Source: Shinella granuli | GTDB lineage: Bacteria > Pseudomonadota > Alphaproteobacteria > Rhizobiales > Rhizobiaceae | Direction of reading: 5' to 3' | NCBI RefSeq assembly: GCF_004341885.1 | Contig: NZ_SLVX01000022.1 | Location: 1-64,000 of the forward strand | Length of the DNA stretch: 64,000 bases | Shown here: positions 33,689 through 44,913 of the stretch, one piece after another | Layout of the letters: each line of letters opens with the position of its first letter | Position numbering within the stretch: position 1 is the first letter of the stretch | Notes under the pieces: generated by a model | Told to the model about the DNA's origin: nothing | Databases searched by the model: none | Seen by the model: the letters and a program-made list of their open reading frames with translations, nothing else | Program-made: the position numbers and the translations under genes

Positions 33689-34987
33689 TCAGCCGCTGCG
33701 ACACACCTCGCCGAGGATCCGCATCACCAGCGCCGGATATTCGAGATGCGGCATGTGCCCGCAAGCGTCGAGGGCATGCAGCCCGACATTGCCGGGCAGG
33801 CCGGCCGTGGCGCTGAACGGCAGGATACGGTCCTGCCGGCCGAAGACGATCCGCACCGGCCGGGACAGGCGGGCAAGGTCGTCACGGATGGCGATCGCCT
33901 GCGTTCCATCCGGGAAGAACCGCTCGGCAAAGGCACGCATCGCCGCCGTCAGGTCCGTGTCGTCGCGCTGCTGCACCACCGCCTGCAGGAAGGCGGGCGA
34001 GATGACGGCGGCATCGTGAACCAGGAGGTCGAGCCAAGGTTTCAGGCTCTCCCGCTGCCGTGCGCGCAACACGCCCTCGACAAAGGCGCCGTTGATCTGG
34101 GGCCCGAGGCCCGCAGGGGAGACGAGGCAGAGGCCGCGGATATCCAGTTGCCCGCGGCTCGCCAGCCGCGCCGCCAGCGCGCCGCCGAAGGAATGGCCGG
34201 CCAGAACGAGCGGACCATCGTGTTGCGCGGCAACGGTCGCCTCGATGCTTCCGGCCATCCGGTCGAGGTCTTCGGGAACCGCATGCGGCGAGCGCCCGTG
34301 CGCGGGAAGGTCGATGGCCAGCGCCGGCCAGTCCGCGCGCGCGGCAGCGAGCATGCCGCGCCAGTTGTTGAGGTCCGCACTGAAACCATGGAGGAGCACG
34401 ACGGGCAGGCCTTCGCCCTTGCGCAGCCAGACCGCATTCAGCGTTGCAGGACTACCGTCTTTTCGGACCGCAGGCAGAATGGCAGGGTTTTCGACTGTTG
34501 CGGGCCGGCGGGCCGGGCCGGCGTCACCGATCCTCGCAACGACGTCGGTCTTCTGGATCCGCCCGCCCGGGCCGGTGCCGGTGAGGCCGTCCAGCGCGAT
34601 GCCATGCTCGCGAGCGATGCGGCGGGCGAGGGGAGTGGGATTGGGGCCGCGCCCGCTTCGGCGCACGCCTGGCACGAGAATGGCGCGGGTTGCTTCATTC
34701 GCAGGCTCCCCGGCCGCAGTCTCCTGCGGCTCCGTCTCACCGTAGGTTTCCCCGGCTCCATAGATGCGTGCGACATCCGCCCCGACATCCACCTCGACCT
34801 CGCTGTCGACCAGGGCATGAATGACACCGGTCGCCGGGGATTCGACCTCGACGGCGGCCTTGTCGTTGTCGATCTCGAAAAGGACCTGCCCCTGCCGGAC
34901 GGTCTCACCCTCGGAAACGAGCCAGCGGGCGATGCGGCCGCTCGACATTTCGAGGCTGACCTTCGGATAGACGACATGGGTGGGCAT
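33689..34987 (-). CDS. E2 component with lipoyl domain and alpha/beta-hydrolase (AcoC-like)
   Basis: This 432-residue protein has an N-terminal lipoyl domain with the lipoylated Lys in 'VLFEIDNDKAAVEVESPATG' near residue 42. A peripheral-subunit-binding domain follows ('TPLARRIAREHGIALDGLTG', then 'TGPGGRIQKTDVV', near 118-148). The C-terminus is an alpha/beta-hydrolase ('VVLLHGFSADLNNW', nucleophile elbow 'VLAGHSFGGALAARLA' near 268, and 'GHMPHLEYP' with the His) instead of the usual acyltransferase. This architecture is that of acetoin dehydrogenase AcoC. It should serve the fused E1 at 28300-30474. It is downstream of the iclR-type gene on the same strand, 23 bp away. Confidence 0.87.
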   Translation of the reverse strand: MPTHVVYPKVSLEMSSGRIARWLVSEGETVRQGQVLFEIDNDKAAVEVESPATGVIHALVDSEVEVDVGADVARIYGAGETYGETEPQETAAGEPANEATRAILVPGVRRSGRGPNPTPLARRIAREHGIALDGLTGTGPGGRIQKTDVVARIGDAGPARRPATVENPAILPAVRKDGSPATLNAVWLRKGEGLPVVLLHGFSADLNNWRGMLAAARADWPALAIDLPAHGRSPHAVPEDLDRMAGSIEATVAAQHDGPLVLAGHSFGGALAARLASRGQLDIRGLCLVSPAGLGPQINGAFVEGVLRARQRESLKPWLDLLVHDAAVISPAFLQAVVQQRDDTDLTAAMRAFAERFFPDGTQAIAIRDDLARLSRPVRIVFGRQDRILPFSATAGLPGNVGLHALDACGHMPHLEYPALVMRILGEVCRSG

Positions 34988-35010
34988 GGGGGATCCCTTG
35001 AGGCTTGAGC

Positions 35011-35868
35011 CTATTCGGCCGAGGTTTTCCAGTTGGGTGGTCGTTGTGACGTCGGGAACGGATCGGGCTCCCCGGCAAGCCGCGCGCGCAGGCGGCGCGT
35101 GAGCCGGAGCAGCCCGGGACCGACGGATTCCCGGCAATGGTTGCGCGAGAGGATGTCGACGATCCCGCCGCAGGTGAGCGCGACGAGGGGCGAACCATCC
35201 GTCGGCCGAAAGGCGACGCCGACGGCATTGATATAGCTGTGCCAGCTACCGAAGGCGCTGATGAAGCCGTCCCGCCGGTAATCCTCGATGGCGTGCGTAA
35301 CGAGACGATCGAGTTCCTCGGCCCTTTCAGGCTCGGCCGCGACCAGTTGCTCGATCACGGATTGACGAATGTCCGGCTGCATTTCCGCAAGATAGGCAAG
35401 GCCCATGGCCGTGCGGTAGATCGGCAGGCGCGATCCGACATTGAGGCGCAGCGAAACCGGGCTCATCGAGCGGCAATTGGCGAGATAGACCATTTCCAGC
35501 CCGTCGCGCGTGCCGAGAGCGACGGCAGCGCCCGTCTGGTCCGCCAGTTCCTGCATCAGGGGCCTCGCCATATGGATGACGGCGCTGGAGCTGAGCGCCG
35601 AATAGCCGAGCGAAACCGTCGCCGGCCCGATGCTGTAGCGGCCGAGCATGTCGTCGTAATGGAGATAACCGAGGCCGACGAGCGTCGAGGTCAGGCGCGA
35701 GACGGTTGCTTTCGGCAGGCCCGTCCGTTCGATGAGATCCTGGTTGCCGAGCGTGGCGTCGTCGGCGGTGAAGGCCCGCAGGATTTCCAGGCCGCGTGTC
35801 AGCGAAGCGGCCGAATTCCCGCCCTCCACGCCTTCGCTGCCGTCTGCCGGTTTGGTCCGTTTACGCAT
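35011..35868 (-). CDS. IclR-family transcriptional regulator
   Basis: This 285-residue regulator has an N-terminal winged helix ('GNQDLIERTGLPKATVSRLT', residues about 42-62, then 'LVGLGYLHYDDMLGRYS'). The C-terminal IclR effector domain shows 'QTGAAVALGTRDGLEMVYLA', 'RLPIYRTAMGLAYLAEM', 'AFGSWHSYINAVGVAFRP' and 'VALTCGGI'. It sits in the middle of the catabolic island and is divergent from the transporter operon. Two copies of an IclR-like site are found, one in this divergent gap and one in front of the E1/acyl-CoA dehydrogenase pair. It therefore probably controls both, including its own gene and E2. Confidence 0.92.
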   Translation of the reverse strand: MRKRTKPADGSEGVEGGNSAASLTRGLEILRAFTADDATLGNQDLIERTGLPKATVSRLTSTLVGLGYLHYDDMLGRYSIGPATVSLGYSALSSSAVIHMARPLMQELADQTGAAVALGTRDGLEMVYLANCRSMSPVSLRLNVGSRLPIYRTAMGLAYLAEMQPDIRQSVIEQLVAAEPERAEELDRLVTHAIEDYRRDGFISAFGSWHSYINAVGVAFRPTDGSPLVALTCGGIVDILSRNHCRESVGPGLLRLTRRLRARLAGEPDPFPTSQRPPNWKTSAE

Positions 35869-35935
35869 GTCTTGCCTTTCGTTTCAGCGCTGCTGGAGCC
35901 ATAGCGGATTTTCGCGATCTGTCGATCTACCGTAA

Positions 35936-35953
35936 ATGGAATATAATTTCATT
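35936..35953. promoter_or_regulatory. IclR-like operator between the IclR gene and the ABC transporter operon
   Basis: ATGGAATATAATTTCATT is a near-palindrome extending outwards (AAATGGAAT to ATTTCATTT). It shares ATGGAA, the AT centre and TTYC with the site at 30523-30540. It lies 68 bp from the regulator's start and 99 bp from the permease start. Confidence 0.6.
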
Positions 35954-36051
35954 TATGTTGACGTCCGCTGCGCCTGTTGTCAATAATGCCTGCATCGATC
36001 TCCCATTCGCCGGTCGGCACGGGATGGCACACGGGTTAAAGGACGCGATTT

Positions 36052-37065
36052 GTGACACGATACATTCTGCGACGCCTGGTCGCGATGCCCTTCCTTGTTC
36101 TCGGCATCGTGACGCTCGCCTTCCTGCTCACGACCGTGACCAAGGGTGACCCGCTGACGGCGATCGTGTCGGACCGGCAGATGAACGATCCGGTGGCGGT
36201 GGCCGCCGCGAAGGCGCGCTGGGGGCTCGATCGCAGCCTGCCGGAACGCTACGTCATCTATGTCGGCAACCTTCTGACCGGCGACATGGGCACCTCCTTC
36301 ATCACGCGCCGGCCCGTCGCGCAGGACGTGTTCTTCCGCCTGCCGGCCACGATGGAGCTCGTCCTTGCCGCGATGCTCATCGGCTCGACGATCGGCATCA
36401 CGCTGGGCGTGCTGGCGGCCTATTTCCGCAACACGGTCATCGACCATGCGGCGCGTTTCTTCGCCCTGTTCGGGTCGTCCATTCCGGTCTTCTGGCTGGG
36501 ACTGGCGCTGCTTTACGTCTTCTCGGTCAAATGGGGCATCCTGCCCGGCCCCGGCCGGCTGGATCCGCGGGCGCCCCCGCCGCCGTCCGTCACCGGCTTC
36601 ATGACCATCGACACCCTGATCGCCGGGAACTTGAAGCTCTTTCTGGATGCGCTCTGGCACCTGATCCTGCCCGCCTTCGTGCTCGGCTGGGCCGTCGCCG
36701 GCACCATATCCCGCCTGGTGCGCGCCAATATGCTGGAGGTGCTGGACCGGGAATTCATCCTGACGGCGCGCGCGAAGGGGGCGGGAGAGCTTCGTGTCGT
36801 GGTCCGCCATGCGCTGCGCAACACGCTCGTGCCGACGCTGACCGTCATCGGCTATTCCTTCGCCTACCTGCTCACGGGGGCGGTCCTGACCGAGACGATC
36901 TTCTCCTGGCCGGGCATGGGGTCCTACGCGGTGGAGGCGGCGCGCGGCCTCGATTTTCCCGCCATCATCGGGGTCACCATCGTCGGGGGCGTCGTCTTCC
37001 TGCTGACCAACCTCATCACCGACATTGCCTATGTCATTGCCAATCCACGCGTCCGTCTGGGGTGA
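36052..37065 (+). CDS. ABC transporter permease, DppB/OppB type
   Basis: This inner-membrane permease has 337 residues and about six membrane helices. The N-terminus 'RYILRRLVAMPFLVLGIVTL' is typical. 'RWGLDRSLPERYVIYVGNLL' near residue 59 and the EAA-loop region 'VLDREFILTARAKGAGELRV' near 228 are family marks, followed by 'RHALRNTLVPTLTVIG'. Translation starts at a GTG with AAAGGA upstream. It is the first gene of the plus-strand transporter operon divergent from the IclR gene, and should serve the binding protein at 26656-28254. Confidence 0.9.
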   Translation: MTRYILRRLVAMPFLVLGIVTLAFLLTTVTKGDPLTAIVSDRQMNDPVAVAAAKARWGLDRSLPERYVIYVGNLLTGDMGTSFITRRPVAQDVFFRLPATMELVLAAMLIGSTIGITLGVLAAYFRNTVIDHAARFFALFGSSIPVFWLGLALLYVFSVKWGILPGPGRLDPRAPPPPSVTGFMTIDTLIAGNLKLFLDALWHLILPAFVLGWAVAGTISRLVRANMLEVLDREFILTARAKGAGELRVVVRHALRNTLVPTLTVIGYSFAYLLTGAVLTETIFSWPGMGSYAVEAARGLDFPAIIGVTIVGGVVFLLTNLITDIAYVIANPRVRLG

Positions 37066-37069
37066 GAAC

Positions 37070-37906
37070 ATGATCGCGACGACCCTCGTTCTCTTCCGCC
37101 GGCCGGTATGGCTGTCGATTCCCCTGGCCATCGGGATCGCGATCGTGGTCTTCTGGCTCGCCGTCACGGTGCTCGCGCCGCTGATGAGCCCCTATGCGCC
37201 GCTCGACATGGTCGGACGGCGGCTTCAGGCGCCGAGCTGGAGCCATTGGCTGGGGACCGACGCGCTGGGGCGGGACGTCCTCAGCCGGACCCTCTACGGC
37301 GCGCAGCATTCGATCCCGATCGCCATCGTCGTGGTCGCCCTCTCCGTCACGATCGGGGCCATGCTGGGCGCGATTTCCGGTTATGCCGGCGGTCTGCTCG
37401 GTTCGGCGATCATGCGGCTCGTCGACGTCACCCTCTCCTTTCCCCCGATGCTCCTCGCCATGGCCGTCGCGGCCTCGCTGGGTCCCGGTCTTGAAAATGC
37501 GACCGTCGCCATGGTGATCGTCTGGTGGCCCGTCTATGCCCGCCTCATGCGCGCGCAGGTTCTGGAAATCCGCGAGCGCGAGCATGTCGAGGCCGCGGTC
37601 GCGGCGGGCGCCGGCAAGGGGCGCATCCTCTTCAAGCATATCCTGCCGCTCTGTTGGACGCCGGTGCTGATCAGCGCGACGATGGATCTCGGCCAGGTGA
37701 TCCTTCTTGCCGCATCGCTCAGCTTCATCGGCCTCGGCGCCACGCCGCCGACACCGGAATGGGGCTCGATGATCTCAGACGGCGCGGCGCAGTTCTATTC
37801 CTGGTGGGTCGCCCTCGGGCCGGGCCTTGCCATCCTGACCATCGTGCTCGGCTTCAACTTCATCGGCGACGGCCTGCACGACTACTTCGATCCGAAGTCG
37901 AAATGA
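37070..37906 (+). CDS. ABC transporter permease, DppC/OppC type
   Basis: This second permease has 278 residues. Family features are 'LMSPYAPLDMVGRRLQAPSW' and 'HWLGTDALGRDVLSRTLYGA' near residue 57, 'LVDVTLSFPPMLLAMAVAAS' near 120, the EAA loop 'REREHVEAAVAAGAGKGRIL' near 168, and 'LSFIGLGATPPTPEWGSMIS' near 222. The start MIATTL, 4 bp after the previous stop, is preferred over one inside the preceding gene. It forms the membrane channel together with the DppB-type protein. Confidence 0.9.
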   Translation: MIATTLVLFRRPVWLSIPLAIGIAIVVFWLAVTVLAPLMSPYAPLDMVGRRLQAPSWSHWLGTDALGRDVLSRTLYGAQHSIPIAIVVVALSVTIGAMLGAISGYAGGLLGSAIMRLVDVTLSFPPMLLAMAVAASLGPGLENATVAMVIVWWPVYARLMRAQVLEIREREHVEAAVAAGAGKGRILFKHILPLCWTPVLISATMDLGQVILLAASLSFIGLGATPPTPEWGSMISDGAAQFYSWWVALGPGLAILTIVLGFNFIGDGLHDYFDPKSK

Positions 37907-37914
37907 GGCGCACC

Positions 37915-38897
<983 letters not shown>

Positions 38898-38901
<4 letters not shown>

Positions 38902-39932
38902 CCGGGCCGGAACCCATCCTCTCCGTCAGGGACCTCTCGAAGCGTTTCTCCGTCACCGGCGGCCTGATCTTCGAGCGCGAGATTGCCGAGGTCAACGCGG
39001 TGACCGGCGTGTCCTTCGACGTCAAGCCCGGCGAAACGCTGGGGCTGGTCGGCGAATCCGGCTGCGGCAAGTCCACCCTCGGCCGCTGCATCCTGCGGCT
39101 GATCGAGCCCTCCAACGGGCAGACCCTGTTCCGCGGACGCGATATCAACGCGGCGAGCCCCGCGGAGATGCGTGCCCTGCGCCGCAAGATCCAGCTGGTC
39201 TTCCAGGATCCCTATGCATCGCTGCATCCGCGCATGCGGGTGGCCGAAAACATCGCCGAGCCGTTGCGCATCAGCGACCTCTCGCAGGTTCAGCGCAAGG
39301 AACGGGTCGCCGAGATGCTCGATCTCGTCCGCCTCAACCCGGAGCACGGCCAGCGCTATCCGCACGAACTGTCCGGCGGCCAGCGCCAGCGCGTGGTGAT
39401 CGCCCGGGCCCTCGCACTGAAGCCGGAACTGCTCGTGCTCGACGAGCCGGTCTCCGCGCTCGACGTCTCCGTGCAGGCGGGCGTGCTCAACCTCCTCAAG
39501 GATATCCAGCGGGATTTCGGCACCGCCTATGTCTTCATCGCGCATGACCTGTCCGTCGTGCAGCACATCTCGCACCGGGTGGCCGTCATGTATCTCGGCA
39601 AGATCGTCGAGATCGCCGAAAAGCGCCGGCTCTACCGGGCACCGATGCATCCCTATACCCAGGCCCTGATGTCCGCCGTGCCGCTGGCCGACCCCGCGCT
39701 CGAGCGCAGTCGCTCGCGCATCGTGCTGAAGGGCGACCTGCCGAGCCCGCTCAATCCGCCATCCGGGTGTCGCTTCCGCACGCGCTGCCCCATCGCCCAG
39801 AAGCTCTGCGCGGAGGTGGAGCCGCCGCTGAACGAACGAGAGGAAGGCCATTCGGTCGCCTGCCACTTTCCGAATGCCATGGAGACCGGTTTGTCGGCCC
39901 GTCAGAAGAGCGGGCCTGGAGGAATGGAATGA
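38898..39932 (+). CDS. ABC transporter ATP-binding protein, DppF/OppF type
   Basis: This second ATPase of the importer has 344 residues. Walker A is '[19 protein letters not shown]' near residue 49, Q-loop '[20 protein letters not shown]' near 99, signature '[20 protein letters not shown]' near 155, Walker B '[20 protein letters not shown]' near 177, and H-loop '[14 protein letters not shown]' near 213. The C-terminal Cys segment '[14 protein letters not shown]' is present. The start overlaps the previous stop by 4 bp, and the stop overlaps the CoA-transferase start by 4 bp, so transport and catabolism are translationally linked. Confidence 0.9.
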
Positions 39933-41188
39933 CGCAATTGAAATTGCCGCTCGAGGGCATTCGCGTCCTCGACCTGACGCGCGTTCTTGCGGGGCCGTGG
40001 ACGACCATGAGCCTCGGGGATCTCGGCGCCGAGGTCTGGAAGATCGAGAACATCAAGGGCGGCGACGATACGCGCGCCTGGTCCGTGCCGAACTTCAAGG
40101 GGGTCAGCACCTATTATCTGTGCGCCAACCGCGGCAAGCAGAGCATCGCGCTCGACCTGAAGACGCCGGAGGGCCGGCAGATCGTGCTCGATCTCGCGGC
40201 CAGGGCCGATGTCGTGGTGGAGAATTTCCGTGCCGGCACGGTCGACCGGCTGGGCATCGGCTACGCGGATATCCGGAAGATCAATCCGGGCATCGTCTAC
40301 TGCGCGATTTCCGGATACGGCCAGACGGGTCCAGAGCGCGACAGGCCGGGCTACGATTTCATCATGCAGGCGGAAAGCGGCCTGATGTCCATCACGGGCG
40401 AGGAGGACGGCCCACCCAACCGGCTCGGCGTCGCCTTCACCGATGTGGTGGCGGGCATGGTCGCCACCCAGTCGATCCTCGCTGCGCTCTACCAGCGCCG
40501 GGATACGGGCGAGGGGCAGTATATCGATGTGGCCCTGCTCGATGCCACGCTCAACCTCCTGATCAATGTCGGAACGGGATATCTCAACGCCGGCGTGGAG
40601 CCGATACGCTACGGCAACGCGCATCCGACGGTCGTGCCCTACCAGATCTTCAAGGCAAGCGACGGCACCTTCGCGCTTGCCGTCGGCAACGACCGCATGT
40701 TCGTCGATTTCTGCGAAAAGGTCATCGGCCGGCCCGACCTTGCCCGCGACCCGCGGTTCGTTACCTCCCACCAGCGCGCCCTGCACAGGGACGAGCTGCT
40801 GCCGCTCCTTGCGGCGATCATCGGCGGCGAGACCTGCGAGCACTGGCTTGCCGCCTGCCTTGCGGCGAGCGTGCCGGCCGGGCAGGTGAAGTCCGTCTCC
40901 GAGGCGCTGCAGAGCCCGAGCGTGACGGAACGGGGCGTCGTGCAGCGTCTTGAACACCCGGAGCTCGGCGTCGTCGCGCTGATCCGCCCCGCTCACGGGC
41001 TTGTCGCACAGGCAAGTGCCGATGCGAAGGCGCCGCCGCTCCTCGGCGAGGATACACGCGGCGTGCTGCGCGATGTGCTGGGCTTCGAGGAGGCGCGGAT
41101 CGAGAGCCTGGCCCTTGCCGGCGTCATCGCCTGCCGAGACGTCAGAAGCGCACCTTCGCCGCAACCCGTCCAAAGCGCGATCGCATAG
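39929..41188 (+). CDS. Class III CoA transferase (CaiB/BaiF family)
   Basis: This 419-residue enzyme moves CoA between acids. The N-terminal signature '[20 protein letters not shown]' continues '[19 protein letters not shown]'. '[20 protein letters not shown]' near 68 and '[20 protein letters not shown]' near 128 are conserved; the catalytic Asp is in 'GYDF'. The C-terminal part contains '[20 protein letters not shown]'. The start, with GGAGGA upstream, overlaps the DppF stop. In this cluster it probably activates an imported or derived carboxylic acid to its CoA ester for the acyl-CoA dehydrogenase and FadJ-like enzymes. Relatives use glutarate, formate, carnitine and others; specificity is not predictable here. 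Confidence 0.88.
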   Translation: MTQLKLPLEGIRVLDLTRVLAGPWTTMSLGDLGAEVWKIENIKGGDDTRAWSVPNFKGVSTYYLCANRGKQSIALDLKTPEGRQIVLDLAARADVVVENFRAGTVDRLGIGYADIRKINPGIVYCAISGYGQTGPERDRPGYDFIMQAESGLMSITGEEDGPPNRLGVAFTDVVAGMVATQSILAALYQRRDTGEGQYIDVALLDATLNLLINVGTGYLNAGVEPIRYGNAHPTVVPYQIFKASDGTFALAVGNDRMFVDFCEKVIGRPDLARDPRFVTSHQRALHRDELLPLLAAIIGGETCEHWLAACLAASVPAGQVKSVSEALQSPSVTERGVVQRLEHPELGVVALIRPAHGLVAQASADAKAPPLLGEDTRGVLRDVLGFEEARIESLALAGVIACRDVRSAPSPQPVQSAIA

Positions 41189-41231
41189 GCGTGTGGCTGC
41201 ACGATAGGAGCCCGCAACATCGGGGAACGAG

Positions 41232-43184
41232 ATGACCGTCAACGTCGATATCGACGGCGGGATCGCGATCGTCACGATCGCAAATCCGCCGGTCAATGCC
41301 ATCAACAAGACCGTGCGGGAGCGGCTGCTGGCCTTGGCGCAGGAGCTCGACGGCGACCCGGCGATCCGGGCCGTCGTCCTGACCGGCGCCGGCACCCTCT
41401 TCGTCGCGGGAGCCGATATCGCCGAATTCGACCGGCCGGTGGAACCGCCGTTCCTTCCCGATGTCATCGCGCGCATCGAGCGGGCGGAAAAGCCGTGGAT
41501 CGCGGCGATCCGCGGTGCGGCGCTCGGCGGAGGCCTTGAACTTGCGCTCGGATGCCGCCTGCGGGTCGCGACCGGAACCGCGCGTTTCGCCCTGCCGGAG
41601 GTCAATCTCGGCATCATTCCGGGTGCCGGCGGCACGCAGCGCCTGCCGCGGGTGACCGGTGTCGCCGAGGCGATCCGGGTTGTTGCGGAAAACCACACGG
41701 TGGACGCCGCGGAGGCGGTACGGCTCGGGCTGGTCGATGCGCTGATCGAGGAACCGCTGCTGCCGGGCGCCATCGCCTTCGTGCGTGAAGCGCTCGAAAA
41801 GACCTTGCCCCCGCCAAGCCTCGATCGTCGGCCATCCGCCCCCGCGCAAGAGGTCTGGACGGAGGCGGAAAAGAGGATCGCATCGCGCACGAAGGGCGCG
41901 TCAGCGCCCCTGCAGGCCCTGGAGGCCCTGAAATGCGGGATCGAGCAGGGTGCAGAGGCCGGCCTTGCGCGCGAGCGGTCGACTTTCCTTTCGTTGCGCG
42001 GGAGCGAGGAGACGGCCGCCCTGCGCCACCTGTTCTTCGCCGAACGCGCGGCGCTCCGGCCGGCAGACATCCGCGGGATAGCACCGAGGCTTGTCGCGAC
42101 GGCGGGCGTCGTCGGTGGCGGGACGATGGGCAGTGGGATCGCCGCGGCGCTTCTCAATGCCGGTCTTTCCGTCGTGCTTGTCGAGCAGGACACGGCCGGC
42201 GTTTCGCGGGCACGCGACGCGATCGCGGGCCTCTTCGAGGCGTCCCGGCGCCGGGGGCAGATAACGGGCGATGAGGCGGCGGAGCGGTTGAACCGTCTCG
42301 AAACGAGCATCGGCTATGACGGCGTGGACCGGTGCGATCTCGTGATCGAAGCCGTGTTCGAGGATCTCGCGGTCAAGCGCGCCGTCTTCGCCGCGCTGGG
42401 GCACATCTGCCGGCCGGATGCGATTCTTGCCACCAACACCTCCTACATCGATCCGCGGCTGATCGCGGAAGGCCTGCCGGGACCGGAGCGTTTTCTGGGC
42501 CTGCATTTCTTCAGCCCGGCGCAGATCATGAAACTCCTGGAGATCGTGCCGACGCCGGAAACGGCGCCGGACGTGCTGGCGACAGGCTTCGACCTTGCCC
42601 GCCGCCTCGGCAAGATTCCCGTGCGCGCGGGCATCTGCGACGGGTTCATCGGCAACCGCATCCTCCGCCGGTTCCGGGCGGAAGCGGAGGCGCTGGCCCG
42701 TGGTGGCGTTCCCATTGCCGCCGTGGATGCAGCGATGCGCGGCTTCGGCTTCGCCATGGGGCCGTTCGAAATGCAGGACATGGCGGGCCTCGATATCGCG
42801 TTCCTCCATCGCGAGGCGGCCCGCGCGCGGGGCGAGCCCGTGCCGGTTCTGCCTGGCGACCTTCTCGTGCGCGCGGGGCGCAAGGGGCAGAAGACCGGTG
42901 GCGGCTGGTATGACTATGCGCCCGGTGACCGCCGTCCCCGGCCCTCCGCCGAAGCGGAGCGGATCATCGCGCCGCTCGTGGGACCACGAACGGAGATGGC
43001 GGGCGAGGCAATCGTTGCCAGATTGATGGCCGCGATGGCACAGGAAGGGCAGGCGATCCTGAAGGAAGGCATTGCGGCAAGCGCTGCCGATATCGACCTC
43101 GTCGAGGTCCACGGCTACGGTTTTCCACGGACGCGCGGCGGGCCGATGTTCCAGATGGGCCGCGCCGAAGCAAAGCCCATATGA
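41232..43184 (+). CDS. Bifunctional enoyl-CoA hydratase/3-hydroxyacyl-CoA dehydrogenase (FadJ-like)
   Basis: This 650-residue fusion has an N-terminal crotonase domain (about residues 1-200) with the oxyanion-hole loop '[20 protein letters not shown]' and both catalytic Glu residues (in 'GLELALG' and '[20 protein letters not shown]'). The NAD domain begins at '[20 protein letters not shown]' near 293. The dehydrogenase catalytic His is in '[20 protein letters not shown]' near 425, and a C-terminal 3HCDH repeat contains '[18 protein letters not shown]'. It catalyses two successive beta-oxidation steps. No thiolase is in the window. It follows the CoA transferase by 43 bp and is probably co-transcribed. 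Confidence 0.92.
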   Translation: MTVNVDIDGGIAIVTIANPPVNAINKTVRERLLALAQELDGDPAIRAVVLTGAGTLFVAGADIAEFDRPVEPPFLPDVIARIERAEKPWIAAIRGAALGGGLELALGCRLRVATGTARFALPEVNLGIIPGAGGTQRLPRVTGVAEAIRVVAENHTVDAAEAVRLGLVDALIEEPLLPGAIAFVREALEKTLPPPSLDRRPSAPAQEVWTEAEKRIASRTKGASAPLQALEALKCGIEQGAEAGLARERSTFLSLRGSEETAALRHLFFAERAALRPADIRGIAPRLVATAGVVGGGTMGSGIAAALLNAGLSVVLVEQDTAGVSRARDAIAGLFEASRRRGQITGDEAAERLNRLETSIGYDGVDRCDLVIEAVFEDLAVKRAVFAALGHICRPDAILATNTSYIDPRLIAEGLPGPERFLGLHFFSPAQIMKLLEIVPTPETAPDVLATGFDLARRLGKIPVRAGICDGFIGNRILRRFRAEAEALARGGVPIAAVDAAMRGFGFAMGPFEMQDMAGLDIAFLHREAARARGEPVPVLPGDLLVRAGRKGQKTGGGWYDYAPGDRRPRPSAEAERIIAPLVGPRTEMAGEAIVARLMAAMAQEGQAILKEGIAASAADIDLVEVHGYGFPRTRGGPMFQMGRAEAKPI

Positions 43185-43203
43185 TACGAGCGAGGATTTT
43201 ACG

Positions 43204-44640
43204 ATGACGACCTATCCCGACACATTGCTTTTCATCGACGGTATGTGGCGCCCGGCCTCCGGCGGCCGGACCATTCCCGTCCTCAACCCGGCAACGGCCC
43301 AGCCGATCGGCACCGTCGCCTGGGCGGATCGTGCCGATCTCGACGAGGCGCTGGCGGCTGTCGACCGGACCTTCCCGCAGTGGAGCGCCACATCGGCCCA
43401 TGAGCGCGCGAGGCTGATGCGCCGCGCCGCCGATATCCTGCGCGAGCGGGCGGACGAGATCGCCGTCATGATGACGCTGGAACAGGGCAAGCCGGTGTCG
43501 CAGGCGCGGATGGAGACGCTCGCCGGCGCCGATGTCATCGAGTGGTTCGCCGGCGAAGCGCAGCGCGCCTACGGGCAGGTCATCCCCTCCCGTGCGCCGG
43601 ATGTGCTGCAGATCACCCTGAAGCGTCCCGTCGGGCCGGTTGCCGCCTTCACCCCGTGGAACTTCCCCATCAACCAGGTCGTCCGCAAGCTTTCCGCAGC
43701 GCTTGCCGCCGGCTGCACGATCATCGTCAAGGCCCCGGAGGAAACTCCGGCATCGCCCGCAGCCCTCATCCAAGCCTTCGCCGATGCGGGTATCCCGGCC
43801 GGCGTCATCAATCTCGTCTATGGCGTTCCGGCCGAGATTTCGGAATATCTCATCCCGCACCCGGTCATCCGCAAGATTAGCTTCACCGGATCGACACCGG
43901 TCGGCAAGCAGCTTGCCGCGCTCGCCGGCGCGCATATGAAACGCGCCACGATGGAGCTCGGCGGCCATGCGCCGGTCATCGTTGCCGAGGATGCGGACCT
44001 CGACCTCGCCGTGAACCTGATGGTCGGCAACAAGTTCCGCAATGCCGGGCAGGTCTGCGTCTCACCCACGCGCTTCCTCGTGCAGGAGAAGATCGCCGAT
44101 GCCTTCACCGAGCGGTTCACGGCAGGGGCGAAGGCGGTTCGGGTGGGCAATGGCCTCGATGCCGACATCGAGATGGGACCGCTGGCGAACGACCGCCGCA
44201 TTCCGGCGCTGGAAAGCCTGATCGGCGACGCCGTCGAGCATGGGGCGACGCTGAAGACGGGCGGCCGCCGCATCGGCAATGAAGGGTGGTTCTTCGAGCC
44301 GACCGTGCTGGCCGACGTGCCGGTGGCGGCACGCATCATGAACGAGGAGCCCTTCGGTCCCGTCGCGGTCGTCAACCGCTTCGGCGATCTCGGCGAGGCG
44401 ATCAGCGAGGCGAACCGCCTGCCCTACGGCCTTGCCGCCTTCGCCTTTACGCGCAGCAGCGCCACCGCGACGCGGCTCGGCAACGAGGTGGAGGCCGGAA
44501 TGGTCTCCATCAACCATCTTGGCCTGGCCCTGCCCGAAGTTCCCTTCGGCGGCATCAAGGATTCGGGCCACGGCACGGAGGGAGGATCCGAAGCGCTGCA
44601 GGCCTATCTCGATACCCGGCTGGTGACCCGCAAGGGCTGA
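43204..44640 (+). CDS. NAD(P)-dependent succinate/glutarate-semialdehyde dehydrogenase family protein
   Basis: This aldehyde dehydrogenase has 478 residues. It shows '[20 protein letters not shown]' near residue 147, '[20 protein letters not shown]' near 223, the catalytic Glu in '[18 protein letters not shown]' near 250, the catalytic Cys in '[14 protein letters not shown]' near 285, and '[15 protein letters not shown]' near 380. The sequence is GabD/DavD-like, so a 4- or 5-carbon semialdehyde acid is likely. An omega-amino acid processed by the cluster's aminotransferases would give such a semialdehyde; this is inference. GAGGA precedes the ATG, and it is the last gene of the transporter/catabolic operon. 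Confidence 0.9.
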   Translation: MTTYPDTLLFIDGMWRPASGGRTIPVLNPATAQPIGTVAWADRADLDEALAAVDRTFPQWSATSAHERARLMRRAADILRERADEIAVMMTLEQGKPVSQARMETLAGADVIEWFAGEAQRAYGQVIPSRAPDVLQITLKRPVGPVAAFTPWNFPINQVVRKLSAALAAGCTIIVKAPEETPASPAALIQAFADAGIPAGVINLVYGVPAEISEYLIPHPVIRKISFTGSTPVGKQLAALAGAHMKRATMELGGHAPVIVAEDADLDLAVNLMVGNKFRNAGQVCVSPTRFLVQEKIADAFTERFTAGAKAVRVGNGLDADIEMGPLANDRRIPALESLIGDAVEHGATLKTGGRRIGNEGWFFEPTVLADVPVAARIMNEEPFGPVAVVNRFGDLGEAISEANRLPYGLAAFAFTRSSATATRLGNEVEAGMVSINHLGLALPEVPFGGIKDSGHGTEGGSEALQAYLDTRLVTRKG

Positions 44641-44913
44641 CGCGCCGCTACTTTGGCGCCGCCGACGGGAGGAAGGATCCGACTCCCATCGACAAACCGG
44701 ATTGTTCAGGCCGGCCCATATTGCTGGCCAGAATGCACCTCCGCGGCGCAGGTCGCGGGGGTGCATCCGTATTCCTTTCCATTTCACCGACTTGCCTCTT
44801 GAGCGCGTGGCCGTATCTTGATGTGCCTTTGCTCCGCGCCACCGGATCCACGGGCCGTTTCGAAGCGGTGAGCCTTCCACCGGCCGATTTCGAGCAACAG
44901 CGGGAGAACCAGG

